Assembly: GCF_030849025.1 (NCBI RefSeq)
Contig: NZ_CP118224.1
Span: 1,410,001 to 1,474,000 of the forward strand
DNA from: Oceanimonas pelagia
GTDB lineage: Bacteria > Pseudomonadota > Gammaproteobacteria > Enterobacterales > Aeromonadaceae
DNA: 64,000 nt
Direction: 5' to 3'
How positions within the stretch are numbered: the first letter of the stretch is position 1; each line of letters opens with the position of its first letter. Below the pieces are notes generated by a model. It saw only the letters and a program-made list of their open reading frames with translations. It did no database searches and was not told where the DNA came from. This document shows positions 1-8,552 of this stretch, piece after piece. Position numbers and translations under genes: made by a program.

Positions 1-252
1 GGCGGCCAGGCCGTCCACCAGCAGCGCAAAGTCGATGTCCTCACCCTGAGTGCCGTACTTTTTCGAGTCGGCCTCCATGGCGGCGAGCTGATCTTCAAAC
101 AGCATCTTGGACTCGAACAACAAGCGCCCGATCAGGGTACTCTTGCCATCGTCCACGCTGCCGCAGGTGATAAAGCGCAGCAGGCTCTTGTGCTCGTGCT
201 GTTGCAGGTATTGCTCGATATCGGAAGCGATCAGATCGGATTGGTGCGCCAT
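1..252 (-). CDS. cysN: Sulfate adenylyltransferase subunit 1 (CysN), N-terminal fragment cut by window edge
   Basis: CysN is the GTPase subunit of ATP sulfurylase, which activates sulfate to APS in the cytoplasm. Only the first 84 codons are present. They contain the P-loop [14 protein letters not shown] typical of this EF-Tu-like GTPase. The ATG at 252-250 overlaps the cysD stop as TGATG, so the two subunits are translationally coupled in the usual cysDN order. The gene runs off the left edge, so whether it is fused to cysC cannot be seen. Confidence 0.93.
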   Translation of the reverse strand, partial: MAHQSDLIASDIEQYLQQHEHKSLLRFITCGSVDDGKSTLIGRLLFESKMLFEDQLAAMEADSKKYGTQGEDIDFALLVDGLAA

Positions 253-1151
253 CAGAAGTAACCCTCTTGTTTTTTCTTTTCCATGGATGCAGCGGAGTCG
301 TGGTCGATCATGCGGCCCTGGCGCTCCGAGGTCTTGGTCAGCAGCATTTCCTGAATAATGGCGGGCAGGGTGTCGGCCTCGGACTCCACCGCGCCGGTGA
401 GCGGGTAGCAGCCGAGGGTACGGAAACGCACGCTCTTCATCATCGGCACTTCGCCCTCTTTCAGCGGCATGCGCTCGTCGTCCACCATGATCAGGGTGCC
501 GTCGCGCTCCACCACCGGACGCTGGGCGGCGTAATACAGCGGCACGATGGGAATATTCTCCAGGTGAATGTACTGCCAGATATCGAGCTCGGTCCAGTTG
601 GACAGCGGGAACACGCGAATGGACTCGCCCTTGTGCTTGCGGGTGTTGTACTGCTTCCACAGCTCGGGGCGCTGGTTTTTCGGATCCCAGCGGTGCTGGG
701 CGGTACGGAAGGAGAAAATGCGCTCCTTGGCCCGGGACTTTTCCTCATCGCGGCGGGCGCCCCCAAAGGCGGCGTCGAAACCGTACTTGTCCAGTGCCTG
801 CTTGAGCCCTTCGGTCTTGGTGATGTCGGTATGAATGGCGGAGCCGTGAGTGAAGGGGTTGATGTCCTTCTCGATGGCTTCCGGGTTGATGTGCACCAGC
901 AGCTCCATGCCCAGCTCCTTGGCCATGCGATCGCGGAACTCGTACATTTCGCGGAACTTCCAGCGGGTGTCCACGTGCAGCAGCGGAAAGGGCGGCACCG
1001 AGGGGTAGAATGCCTTCATGGCCAGGTGCAGCATCACGGCGCTGTCCTTGCCGATGGAGTAGAGCATGACGGGGTTGTCGGCCTCGGCCACCACTTCCCG
1101 CATGATGTGGATACTTTCGGCTTCCAGCCGTTGCAGGTGCGTCAGATTCAT
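252..1151 (-). CDS. cysD: Sulfate adenylyltransferase subunit 2 (CysD)
   Basis: This is the catalytic PP-loop subunit of ATP sulfurylase (ATP + sulfate to APS + PPi), partner of CysN. It is 299 residues, the usual family length. The PP-loop [13 protein letters not shown] lies near residue 33, and later blocks such as [16 protein letters not shown] and [11 protein letters not shown] are characteristic of CysD. It is first in an operon with cysN and divergent from a probable anion permease. CysB, the expected activator of cys operons, is encoded at 34285. Confidence 0.97.
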   Translation of the reverse strand: MNLTHLQRLEAESIHIMREVVAEADNPVMLYSIGKDSAVMLHLAMKAFYPSVPPFPLLHVDTRWKFREMYEFRDRMAKELGMELLVHINPEAIEKDINPFTHGSAIHTDITKTEGLKQALDKYGFDAAFGGARRDEEKSRAKERIFSFRTAQHRWDPKNQRPELWKQYNTRKHKGESIRVFPLSNWTELDIWQYIHLENIPIVPLYYAAQRPVVERDGTLIMVDDERMPLKEGEVPMMKSVRFRTLGCYPLTGAVESEADTLPAIIQEMLLTKTSERQGRMIDHDSAASMEKKKQEGYF

Positions 1152-1271
1152 AGTGATACTGTTCTCGCCTTTGGATTATGCTAATAACAAAATGTTATAG
1201 ATATTCTGTATATCAAGTTTATTTGATATATGCGTACAATGATAGCCCTGCTAAAGAGCGAGTGGTTATAT
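1152..1271. promoter_or_regulatory. AT-rich divergent promoter region between cysD and the SLC13 permease
   Basis: This short stretch is much richer in A and T than the coding sequence on both sides and separates two divergent genes. It contains tracts such as AACAAAATGTTATAGATATT and several TATA-like hexamers. A CysB-responsive promoter is expected for cysD, but no site can be assigned by eye. The left part belongs to cysD. The right part may include the first codons of the permease if its upstream start is used. Confidence 0.5.
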
Positions 1272-2999
1272 ATGTCAGCATATTTGGTATTAGCATCGAT
1301 TGGCGCCTTGCTGGCGTTGCTTATTCATGGCCGGCTGTCACCGGCGGTGTTGTTCAGCAGCTGGGCGGCAGGCTATGTGATCCTCGGGGTGGTGGACGAG
1401 CAGGCCATGCTGTCGAGTTTTTCCAACCCGGCACTGATCACCCTGCTGGTGCTGATGCTGGTGTCGCTGGCGCTGGAGCGCTCGCCCTTGCTGGAGCGGC
1501 TGTCCGATACCCTGCTGAGAGGGCAGGAATGGCGCGCCAGCCTGCGGCTGATGGGACTGACCGCCGGGCTTTCCGCCTTTCTCAACAACACCGCCGTGGT
1601 GGGCTCGCTGCTGGGGGTGATCTCCCGCCAGCGCCATATTCCTGCCTCGCGGTTGCTTATTCCGCTGTCGTTCGCTTCCATTCTCGGCGGCATCACTACC
1701 CTGGTGGGCACCTCCACCAACCTGGTGGTGAACTCCTTCGTGGTCAACGCCGGGCTGCCGGCACTGGGCATGTTCCAGTTCACCCTGGTGGGTCTGCCGG
1801 TGGCGCTGCTGTGCCTGCTGGGCCTGCTGTTCAGCCGGCGCTTTTTGCCCTCGCACCAGATGCAGGGCGAAGAAGGCACCCAGCCCTATTTTCTGGAAGC
1901 GCGGCTGGAAGCCGGCTCGCCGCTGATAGGGCACAGCATTGAAGACAATGGCCTGCGTCGGCTCAACGGCCTGTTTTTGCTGGAAATTGCCCGTAACGAC
2001 CGGCTGATCAGCCCGGTTTCCCCCGACGAAGTGCTGGAGGCCGACGACGTGCTGGTGTTTACCGGCGAGGTGGAAAAGGTGCAGGCACTGCAGCAGTTTG
2101 CCGGTCTGCAGCTGTTCGGCAACGGGGTAGACCGGCTGCTGGCGTCCAATCTGGTGGAAGTGGTGATTTCCAACGAGTCGGAGCTGGCCAACCGCACCCT
2201 GCAGGAAGTGGACTTTCGCACCATGTTCAATGCCGGCGTGGTGGGCATTCGCCGGGGAGGGCGCCGGCTTTATGGCACCCTGGGCAAGATTCCGCTCAGG
2301 GTAGGCGACAGCCTGCTGCTGGCGGTGGGGCCCGACTTCAAGCAGCACCGCAACCTGGATCGCAACTTTCACCTGCTCAGCAACAGCCTGCAACGGCCCA
2401 GGCTCAGCGCCCGTCAGAGCCTGATCGCCTTCAGCGGTTTTGGCCTGGTGATCGGTCTGGCGGCGCTGGGGCTGGTGCCGCTGCTGAATGGCCTGCTGCT
2501 GTTGCTGGCGGCGCTGCTGCTGACCCGTATTCTCACTCTGTCGGAGCTGCGCCGGCGCTTTCCCTTTGAGCTGATGATGGTGATCGGCTCGGCGTTGACC
2601 GTGGCCAAGGCGCTGGAAAGTTCCGGCGGCGCCCAGCTGGTAGCCGACGCCATGCGCAGCTTTTTCAACGGCTACGGCGTGTTCGGTGCCTTTGTGGGAG
2701 TGTATCTCATCACCCTGATACTGACCGAAACCGTGACCAACAACGCCGCCGCCGCCCTGGCGTTTCCCATTGGCTTGTCTACCGCCCAGGGGTTTGGTGT
2801 GGATCCCATGCCCTTTATCATGGCGGTGGCCTTTGGTGCCAGCGCCTGCTTTATGGTGCCCTTTGGCTACCAGACCCACCTGATGGTGTATTCACCGGGT
2901 CGCTACCGGGTGCTGGATTACATTCGAAGCGGTCTGCCGGTGAGCCTGCTCTACAGCATTGGCGTGCTGACTCTGGTGCCCCTGCTCTTTCCGTTTTGA
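1272..2999 (+). CDS. SLC13/DASS-family permease with two TrkA-C (RCK_C) domains, probable sulfate or other anion transporter
   Basis: This is an integral inner-membrane transporter of the divalent anion:sodium symporter type. Transmembrane helices at both ends flank a cytoplasmic insert holding two RCK_C/TrkA-C modules, roughly residues 211-271 and 300-353, the layout of SAC1-like permeases. The motif NNTAVVGSLLG and the later NNAAAALAFPIG match the paired re-entrant regions of this fold. Being divergent from cysDN suggests sulfate uptake, but that is inference. Start choice: ATG 1272 has a GAG-type upstream site and leads straight into helix 1. ATG 1230 would add 14 residues. Confidence 0.85.
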   Translation: MSAYLVLASIGALLALLIHGRLSPAVLFSSWAAGYVILGVVDEQAMLSSFSNPALITLLVLMLVSLALERSPLLERLSDTLLRGQEWRASLRLMGLTAGLSAFLNNTAVVGSLLGVISRQRHIPASRLLIPLSFASILGGITTLVGTSTNLVVNSFVVNAGLPALGMFQFTLVGLPVALLCLLGLLFSRRFLPSHQMQGEEGTQPYFLEARLEAGSPLIGHSIEDNGLRRLNGLFLLEIARNDRLISPVSPDEVLEADDVLVFTGEVEKVQALQQFAGLQLFGNGVDRLLASNLVEVVISNESELANRTLQEVDFRTMFNAGVVGIRRGGRRLYGTLGKIPLRVGDSLLLAVGPDFKQHRNLDRNFHLLSNSLQRPRLSARQSLIAFSGFGLVIGLAALGLVPLLNGLLLLLAALLLTRILTLSELRRRFPFELMMVIGSALTVAKALESSGGAQLVADAMRSFFNGYGVFGAFVGVYLITLILTETVTNNAAAALAFPIGLSTAQGFGVDPMPFIMAVAFGASACFMVPFGYQTHLMVYSPGRYRVLDYIRSGLPVSLLYSIGVLTLVPLLFPF

Positions 3000-3007
3000 G
3001 TGGATCA

Positions 3008-3063
3008 TGCCAGGCCCGGAAGTGAAGCTGCCACGGCAAGGGCTTTCGAGTGCCGGCATTGTG
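3008..3063 (+). repeat. Decayed partial copy of the SRP RNA core, upstream of ffs
   Basis: A stretch of about 55 nt aligns with the apical domain IV region of the true ffs gene 182 nt downstream. It shares CAGGCCCGGAAG, GCCACGGCAAG and TTCGAGTGCCGG in the same order and nearly the same spacing. It lacks the outer stem halves and has substitutions around the GGAA loop stem, so it should not fold as a proper SRP RNA. It lies directly after the permease stop. A tandem duplication followed by decay is the simplest reading. Confidence 0.7.
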
Positions 3064-3105
3064 TCCTGAAAACGGCCAATAAACCCGCACTTGGATTATA
3101 AACGG

Positions 3106-3133
3106 TTGCATTGAAAGCCCGTTTTGCTAGACT
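3106..3133 (+). promoter_or_regulatory. Sigma-70 promoter of ffs
   Basis: A TTGCAT hexamer at 3106-3111 and a TAGACT hexamer at 3128-3133 are separated by 16 nt. A GC-rich discriminator (GGCGGCGC) follows, as is common in growth-rate-controlled stable RNA promoters. The predicted start near 3140 fits the 5' end of the SRP RNA. Confidence 0.7.
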
Positions 3134-3147
3134 GGCGGCGCTTCGAT

Positions 3148-3259
3148 GGTGGCCCCGTTGGTCCTCCCGCATCGAAACCTTGTCTACCTGGTCAGGCCCG
3201 GAAGGGAGCAGCCACGGCAAGGAGCTTCGAGTGCCGGGATGTGGCTGGCGGGCGCCACC
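3148..3259 (+). ncRNA. ffs: 4.5S signal recognition particle RNA
   Basis: This is the RNA scaffold of the bacterial SRP, which binds Ffh and targets nascent membrane proteins to FtsY. The conserved core GGTCAGGCCCGGAAGGGAGC, with its GGAA tetraloop and the asymmetric and symmetric internal loops, is followed by CAGCCACGGCAAGG and GTGCCGGGATGTGGCTGG, as in E. coli ffs. The terminal halves GGTGGCCCCG (3148) and CGGGCGCCACC (ending 3259) pair to close the long hairpin. The ends are set by that pairing and may be off by a few bases. Confidence 0.95.
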
Positions 3260-3397
3260 TCCAATTTCTCTTAGTATTCCACTTCTCCCTTGTCATTGCC
3301 TCGGCAATCCATATCCGTTTTTTCTTTAAATAAGCCCCGTTTGTACCTGTTTTTATTACACTTGCTGTCAGGCTGTTAACCTGTACGGAAGGGTACT

Positions 3398-3718
3398 ATG
3401 GATTCGGTTTTGCCTCGGCGGCTCAAGGCAGCCCGCTTGCACTGCCAGCTTACCCAGAAGCAACTGGGGTTGCGTCTTGGTCTGGATGAAAACACGGCCA
3501 GCGCCAGAATGAACCAGTACGAAAGGGGCAAACATGCCCCTGATTACCTCACCATGCAGCGGCTGGCCAGGGTGCTGAAGGTGCCGGTTGCCTATTTTTA
3601 CTGCGACGATGATTTGCTGGCCAGGCTCATCTGTGCCGTTGCCGGTCACTCTGCCGAAGAGCAGCGCCGGCTGCTGCAACGGCTTGCGGTGCCGGAGCAT
3701 CCGTCGTTCGAAGAGTGA
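3398..3718 (+). CDS. XRE-family helix-turn-helix regulator
   Basis: This is a 106-residue, single-domain DNA-binding protein. The helix-turn-helix spans about residues 7-62: LKAARLHCQLTQKQLGLRLG followed by an ARMNQYERGKHAPD recognition segment, then MQRLARVLKVPVAYFYC. This is a classic Cro/C1 fold with no obvious effector domain. It stands alone between ffs and a convergent glutaredoxin-like gene, so its targets cannot be inferred. ATG 3398 follows a GGAAGGGT ribosome-binding site. Confidence 0.85.
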   Translation: MDSVLPRRLKAARLHCQLTQKQLGLRLGLDENTASARMNQYERGKHAPDYLTMQRLARVLKVPVAYFYCDDDLLARLICAVAGHSAEEQRRLLQRLAVPEHPSFEE

Positions 3719-3728
3719 CGGAATGATG

Positions 3729-4100
3729 CTATGCCTCACCAAACCGCTGCTGCAGGTAGGCGATAATGTCGTTCGACTCGTACATCCAGCGAGTTTCACC
3801 GTTTTCCTCAATTCGCAGGCAGGGGGATTTCACCCGGCCGCCACCGGCCTGCAATTCCTCTCTGTGCACCGATCCGGGGTACACGTTGCGCTTTTCAATG
3901 GGCAGGTTCAGCTTGTGTATGGTCCGGCGCACCTTGATGCAGAACGGGCAGCGGGGCAGCTGATAGAGCGCCAGTTGCTTGCAGGCCTCATTTATTTCTT
4001 GCTGCGCTTCGGCTGTGCGCTTCATTTTGGCCGGACGGGTCAGCAGGTCGCCCACCTGAACAAGGCCACCCACGCCATTACGTAACAGCTTTACCAACAT
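3729..4100 (-). CDS. Glutaredoxin-like / GST N-terminal domain protein
   Basis: A thioredoxin-fold protein of 123 residues. The redox motif is CPFC in YQLPRCPFCIKVRRTIHKL, preceded by an N-terminal extension of about 45 residues. The C-terminal part (RVKSPCLRIEENG, YESNDIIAYLQQRF) matches the cis-Pro/GST-N region. Such proteins are thought to act in glutathione-dependent thiol exchange; the partner is unknown. An upstream in-frame start would add 47 residues, but ATG 4100 has a good AGGGAAAG ribosome-binding site. Confidence 0.85.
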   Translation of the reverse strand: MLVKLLRNGVGGLVQVGDLLTRPAKMKRTAEAQQEINEACKQLALYQLPRCPFCIKVRRTIHKLNLPIEKRNVYPGSVHREELQAGGGRVKSPCLRIEENGETRWMYESNDIIAYLQQRFGEA

Positions 4101-4233
4101 CTTGTCTTTCCCTTGATGATGAAAAACCGGGATTGTAGCCGAAAGCGCGGCCATGTTCGCCCTTTCAGTGGGTGGGCGGTGGCGAATCGTGCCACTATGG
4201 TTACGAAGCACACGGGTTACGAAACACACGGAA

Positions 4234-4908
4234 ATGGCCATGCTCGAGTTTCGTCAGGTTCACAAACATTACGCCACGCCTCAGGGGGCACTGCCGGTGC
4301 TCTCGGGGGTAACCCTGCGCCTGGCCGCCGGCGAGAGCCTGGCGTTGATGGGGGAGTCGGGCTGTGGCAAGTCGACCCTGCTGCACCTGGCGGCGGGGCT
4401 GGATGTGCCCGACCGGGGCGAGGTGGTTATCGGCGCCCAGCCGCTGAGCACACTGAACGACGCGGGTCGGTCCCGGTTGCGTCGCAATACCCTCGGGCTG
4501 GTGTTTCAGCAGTTTCACCTGGTGCCCAGCCTCAATGTGGCCGACAACCTGCGCCTGCAGGCCCGGCTGGCGGGGCGGGAAGATGCGGCCTGGTCGGCCC
4601 GGCTGGTGCAACGGCTGGGACTGGCCGGCCGGGAATACCACTACCCCGAGCAATTGTCGGGCGGCCAGCAGCAGCGGCTGGCCATTGGCCGGGCGCTGGC
4701 TGTCCGTCCGGCGCTGTTGCTGGCCGACGAGCCCACCGGCAATCTGGACGAGGCCAGCGCCGACGCCGTACTGGCATTGCTGCTGGCGCTGGTGGCCGAA
4801 AGCGGCAGCAGTCTGCTGCTGGTCACCCACAGCGCCCGAGTGGCCGCGCCGCTGGATCGGTGCTTAACCCTGCATCGTGGCCGGCTGCTGGCCGGACGGA
4901 GCCTGTGA
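4234..4908 (+). CDS. ABC transporter ATPase, LolD/MacB-like, partner of FtsX permease
   Basis: A cytoplasmic nucleotide-binding subunit of a type VII (MacB/FtsX-type) ABC system, 224 residues from this start. Visible motifs are Walker A GESGCGKST, Q-loop VFQQFHLVPSLN, signature LSGGQQQR and Walker B ALLLADEPTGNLD with the H-loop VTHS. The stop overlaps the permease start as TGATG. ATG 4240 is an equally possible start. An upstream ATG at 4153 would add a tail without family homology. The downstream partners resemble the AttEFGH/CrtC-like lipoprotein export systems. Confidence 0.92.
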   Translation: MAMLEFRQVHKHYATPQGALPVLSGVTLRLAAGESLALMGESGCGKSTLLHLAAGLDVPDRGEVVIGAQPLSTLNDAGRSRLRRNTLGLVFQQFHLVPSLNVADNLRLQARLAGREDAAWSARLVQRLGLAGREYHYPEQLSGGQQQRLAIGRALAVRPALLLADEPTGNLDEASADAVLALLLALVAESGSSLLLVTHSARVAAPLDRCLTLHRGRLLAGRSL

Positions 4909-7379
4909 TGGCGGTGGTGCTGGCAACCCTGCTTTCCCACTACCGGCGCCATCCCGGGCAACTGGCCATGGTGCTGCTGGGGCTCTGGCTGGCAGGGGCA
5001 CTGTGGAGCGGGGTGCAGGCCATTAATGCCTCGGCACGGGACAATTACGCCCGGGCCGAAGCCTGGCTGGGTGGCGGGGTTGACCGGCTGGAGCGCCAGG
5101 ACGGCCAGCCGCTGACTCACGGTGACTTTGTGCGGCTGCGCCGGGCCGGGGTGCCTGTGTCGCCAGTGCTGGAAGGGGAACTGGTGACCGGCAGCGGCAA
5201 GCCCCTTACCCTGATGGGTCTGGATCCGCTTACCCTGCCTCAGGGGCATGCTCTGGGCCGGCGGCCCGGCTGGTGGCGTGAATTCATGCAGCCGCCCTGG
5301 CAGGTGCGTCTGGCGCCAGAGACCCGAGCGCAACTGGGTCACGCTCCCGGCCTGCCCCATGGTACGCCGCTGCCGCCCAGGGTGGTCAGCCCCGAGCTGC
5401 CACCCAATGTGCTGGTGATGGACATGGCCATCGCGGCCCGGTTGCTGAATGCCGGCGACGGGATCTCCACCTTGATCATCAGCTCCACCCACGGGCTGGC
5501 GGCGGCTCCCGAGGGCTTCACTCTGGTGCGGGCCGACAGCCGGGCCAGCCCCGGCGAGCTGACGCAGAGTTTTCATCTTAACCTGACTGCCATGGCACTG
5601 CTGGCGCTGATCGTTGGCCTGTTTATCGTGCAGGCGGCGCTGGGGCTGGCTCTGGAGCAACGCCTTGGGTTGTTGCGTACCCTGCGGGCGCTGGGCGTGC
5701 CGGGGCGCACCCTGGTTGCTGCGCTGGCCCTTGAGCTGTTGCTGCTCGGGTTGCTTGGGGCGCTGGCCGGGCTGGTGAGCGGCTTGTGGCTGGCCGGTGC
5801 CCTGCTGCCCGACGTGGCCGCTACCCTGCAAAGCCTGTATGGTGCCAACGTTGGTGCCACTCTGCGTCTGCCCTGGCATTACTGGCTGGGTGGCATGGGC
5901 ATTACGCTGTGCGGCCTGCTGATTGCCGGTAGCGGCGTGTTGTGGCAGGCCAACCGGCTGCCACTGCTCGGCCTGGGGCAGGCCCGGGCCTGGCGGGCCG
6001 GTTTTCAGCGCCAGTTGCGCTGGCAGGCCGGGCTTGGAAGTGGCGCTGCCTTGCTGGCGCTGGTGTGCGGGATTCGGTTGCTGGCCTCGGCTCCCGGACA
6101 GGGCCTGCTCGCCGGATTTGGCCTGATGGCAGCCCTGCTGCTGGCCGCGGCACTGGGGTTGCCACCCTTGCTGGCCGGGCTGCTGTCTTTATTGTTGCGG
6201 CTGGTGCAGCGGCGGCCGCTCCTTCAATGGAGCCTGGCGGACATGCAGCTGCAACTGCCGCGGCTGTCGCTGGCCATGATGGCCCTGCTGATTGCGCTGT
6301 CGGCCAATCTGGGCGTCAACAGCATGGTGGGCGGGTTTCGCCTGACCTTTCTCGACTGGCTGGAGCAGCGGCTGGTGGCGGATCTTTACCTGCGGCCACC
6401 ACCGGCCCGCTTTGAGTCAATTCATGCCTGGCTGGCCGGTCGCGATGAGGTCGCGGCGCGGCTGATATCCGCCCGTGCCAGTGCCCGCTTGCTTGACATC
6501 ACCGGCGAAGGGAGGGTGCGCCGTGCCGGGCTGCCCGTAGATATCGCCGGCATAACTCCGGCAATGGAGCTGATGGCGCACTGGCCGCTGCTGGCCGTGC
6601 ATGGCGAGCGGAACGCCGCCTGGCAAGCTCTTCAGCAGGGCGGCGCCTTTATCAACGAGCAACTGGCTCGGAGGGAGGGCATTGCCCCGGGCGATCGGCT
6701 TGGCCTCACCACGCCCGACGGCACCAAGCGCGTTACCGTGGCGGGCATTTACCCGGATTACGGCAACCCCAGGGGCGAGCTGGTGCTGACCACGGCGCGG
6801 GTGCGGCTGTGGTACGGGGTGGCGCCGGGCGCCATCGGCATCGTCATGAGGCCAGGTGCGGATGCCGGTTTGCTGCGCCGCCGGCTGGCCGAGCGCTTTG
6901 CGCTGACGCCGGCGCAGTTGCAGGAGCAGCGTGAGGTCAAGGCCCGGGCGCGTACCATTTTTGAGCGCACCTTTGCCATTACCCGGGCGTTGAATGGCCT
7001 GACCCTGGCGGTGGCAGCACTGGCGCTGCTGGCCGCCCTGCTGGCCCAGGCCGAATCGCGGCACCGGCACATGGCCGCGCTCTGGGCCCTGGGTGTGCCC
7101 TTGCGGCGGTTGCTGGGCATTCAGCTGGTGCAGCTGGGCGGGCTGGCGCTGATCACCGCGTTGCTGGCGTTGCCGTTGGGCATGGCCCTTACCGCCTGTC
7201 TGATGTGGGGCATCAATGTGGCGGCCTTTGGCTGGCGGCTGCCGCTGCACCTGTTTCCTGCTGACATGGTCCTGACCCTGGTGCTGGCGGTGCTGGTGGC
7301 CTGGCTGGCGGCGGCCCTGCCCCTGTGCCGGCTGTGGCGCACGCCGCCCCGGGCCCTGCTGGTGAAGGAGGGGCCGTGA
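4908..7379 (+). CDS. FtsX-family ABC permease
   Basis: An 823-residue inner-membrane permease with a duplicated FtsX/MacB architecture. It has an N-terminal helix, a large periplasmic domain, a group of three helices near residues 225-350, further helices around 385-460, a second periplasmic domain and a final helix group near the C-terminus. It pairs with the ATPase just upstream. It is very Leu/Ala/Gly-rich and GC-rich like its neighbours. The real start is the ATG overlapping the ATPase stop; the open frame extends further upstream only as a shadow of the ATPase gene. Confidence 0.92.
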   Translation: MAVVLATLLSHYRRHPGQLAMVLLGLWLAGALWSGVQAINASARDNYARAEAWLGGGVDRLERQDGQPLTHGDFVRLRRAGVPVSPVLEGELVTGSGKPLTLMGLDPLTLPQGHALGRRPGWWREFMQPPWQVRLAPETRAQLGHAPGLPHGTPLPPRVVSPELPPNVLVMDMAIAARLLNAGDGISTLIISSTHGLAAAPEGFTLVRADSRASPGELTQSFHLNLTAMALLALIVGLFIVQAALGLALEQRLGLLRTLRALGVPGRTLVAALALELLLLGLLGALAGLVSGLWLAGALLPDVAATLQSLYGANVGATLRLPWHYWLGGMGITLCGLLIAGSGVLWQANRLPLLGLGQARAWRAGFQRQLRWQAGLGSGAALLALVCGIRLLASAPGQGLLAGFGLMAALLLAAALGLPPLLAGLLSLLLRLVQRRPLLQWSLADMQLQLPRLSLAMMALLIALSANLGVNSMVGGFRLTFLDWLEQRLVADLYLRPPPARFESIHAWLAGRDEVAARLISARASARLLDITGEGRVRRAGLPVDIAGITPAMELMAHWPLLAVHGERNAAWQALQQGGAFINEQLARREGIAPGDRLGLTTPDGTKRVTVAGIYPDYGNPRGELVLTTARVRLWYGVAPGAIGIVMRPGADAGLLRRRLAERFALTPAQLQEQREVKARARTIFERTFAITRALNGLTLAVAALALLAALLAQAESRHRHMAALWALGVPLRRLLGIQLVQLGGLALITALLALPLGMALTACLMWGINVAAFGWRLPLHLFPADMVLTLVLAVLVAWLAAALPLCRLWRTPPRALLVKEGP

Positions 7380-8521
7380 GCCCGGGGCAACGCGGATTAT
7401 GCACCCTGTGCCTGCTGGCGCAGCTCGCTGCCTGCGATGGCGAAGGAAGACACCAGGACCGCAGCGACACCGGCTTTGCCGGGCTGGGGGCCACTGCAGA
7501 GGGGTATGCCGAGGCCCACTCCGGCATGAGGATCACCTTTCCCGGGGATCATGGCCCACACCCTAGGTTCCGTCTTGAGTGGTGGTACCTCACCGCCAAC
7601 CTGCACGACCGCCGGGGCGAGCCCCTGGGGGTACAGTGGACCCTGTTTCGTCAGGCGCAGCGGCCCAACACCACGGAAGAAACTCCGGGGCCCTGGGCGG
7701 TGGATCACATCTGGATGGCGCACATGGCGCTGTCCCGGGGAGCGCAGCACCGGGTGGCCGAACGCTTTGCCCGGGGGGCCGGGGTCGGTGCCGATCAGCA
7801 GGCCGGGGTGGTGCTCCGGCCGTTTCGTGCCTGGCTCGACAACTGGCAACTGGAGAGCCTGAGCACCACCGGAGACGAGCTCGCCAGGCTGCGGCTGACG
7901 GCTGAGGCCAGGGACGGGCAGGGCAGCTTTGGCTATGAACTGGAGCTGGACGCCGGTGGCCCTCTGGTGCGCCATGGGGTGAATGGTTTCAGCCAAAAGT
8001 CTGCCGACGGCCAGGGCTCCATGTATTACAGCCAGCCCTTTTACCGGGTGCGTGGCCAGGTGTGGCTGAACGGCGAGCGGATAACCGTGAGCGGACAGGC
8101 CTGGCTGGATCGGGAATGGAGCAGCCAGTTGCTGAATCCCGGTCAGAGCGGCTGGGACTGGTTTTCCCTGCACCTTGAGAGTGGCCACAAGCTGATGGCC
8201 TTTCGCCTGCGCGGCGGGGGCGACAACCTCGGCGACCATGTGTCCGGCAGCTGGATCTCGCCAGCGGGTGAGGTCACCTCTTTGAGCGCAGATTCGTTAA
8301 CCCTGACACCCCTGAAAAACGCCGGGGTCGCCGGCCGGCGGCTGCCGCTGTACTGGCGGTTAACGCTGCCGGCACAAGGCCTTGAGCTGGAGGTCAGCGC
8401 CCGGCACCCCAACCGCTGGATGAACACCTCGGTGCCCTACTGGGAGGGGGAGGTGAATGTGACCGACGTTGCCAGCGGCAAGCCCCTGGGCCAGGGCTAC
8501 CTGGAAATGACCGGATATTAA
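7376..8521 (+). CDS. AttH/CrtC-like lipocalin-fold lipoprotein
   Basis: Probably an outer- or inner-membrane-anchored periplasmic lipoprotein of 381 residues. The GTG start overlaps the permease stop as GTGA and follows a strong GAAGGAGGGG site. The N-terminus is a short signal ending in the lipobox LAAC. The body carries blocks of the carotenoid 1,2-hydratase/AttH superfamily: FRLEWWYLTANL near residue 67, VDHIWMAHMAL, and SGQAWLDREWSSQLL. Its place behind an ABC/FtsX pair matches the attEFGH arrangement. A role in lipid or secondary-metabolite handling is inference. Confidence 0.88.
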   Translation: MSPGQRGLCTLCLLAQLAACDGEGRHQDRSDTGFAGLGATAEGYAEAHSGMRITFPGDHGPHPRFRLEWWYLTANLHDRRGEPLGVQWTLFRQAQRPNTTEETPGPWAVDHIWMAHMALSRGAQHRVAERFARGAGVGADQQAGVVLRPFRAWLDNWQLESLSTTGDELARLRLTAEARDGQGSFGYELELDAGGPLVRHGVNGFSQKSADGQGSMYYSQPFYRVRGQVWLNGERITVSGQAWLDREWSSQLLNPGQSGWDWFSLHLESGHKLMAFRLRGGGDNLGDHVSGSWISPAGEVTSLSADSLTLTPLKNAGVAGRRLPLYWRLTLPAQGLELEVSARHPNRWMNTSVPYWEGEVNVTDVASGKPLGQGYLEMTGY

Positions 8522-8552
8522 TGCCGACCTTGTGCGGCCGGCTCCCGTGTGC

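Noticed and set aside
1338-2879. Long open frame (513 codons) on the minus strand across the permease gene
   Set aside because: It is antisense to a clear SLC13 gene, rich in Gln/His as expected from reversed GC-rich codons, and has no recognisable domain.
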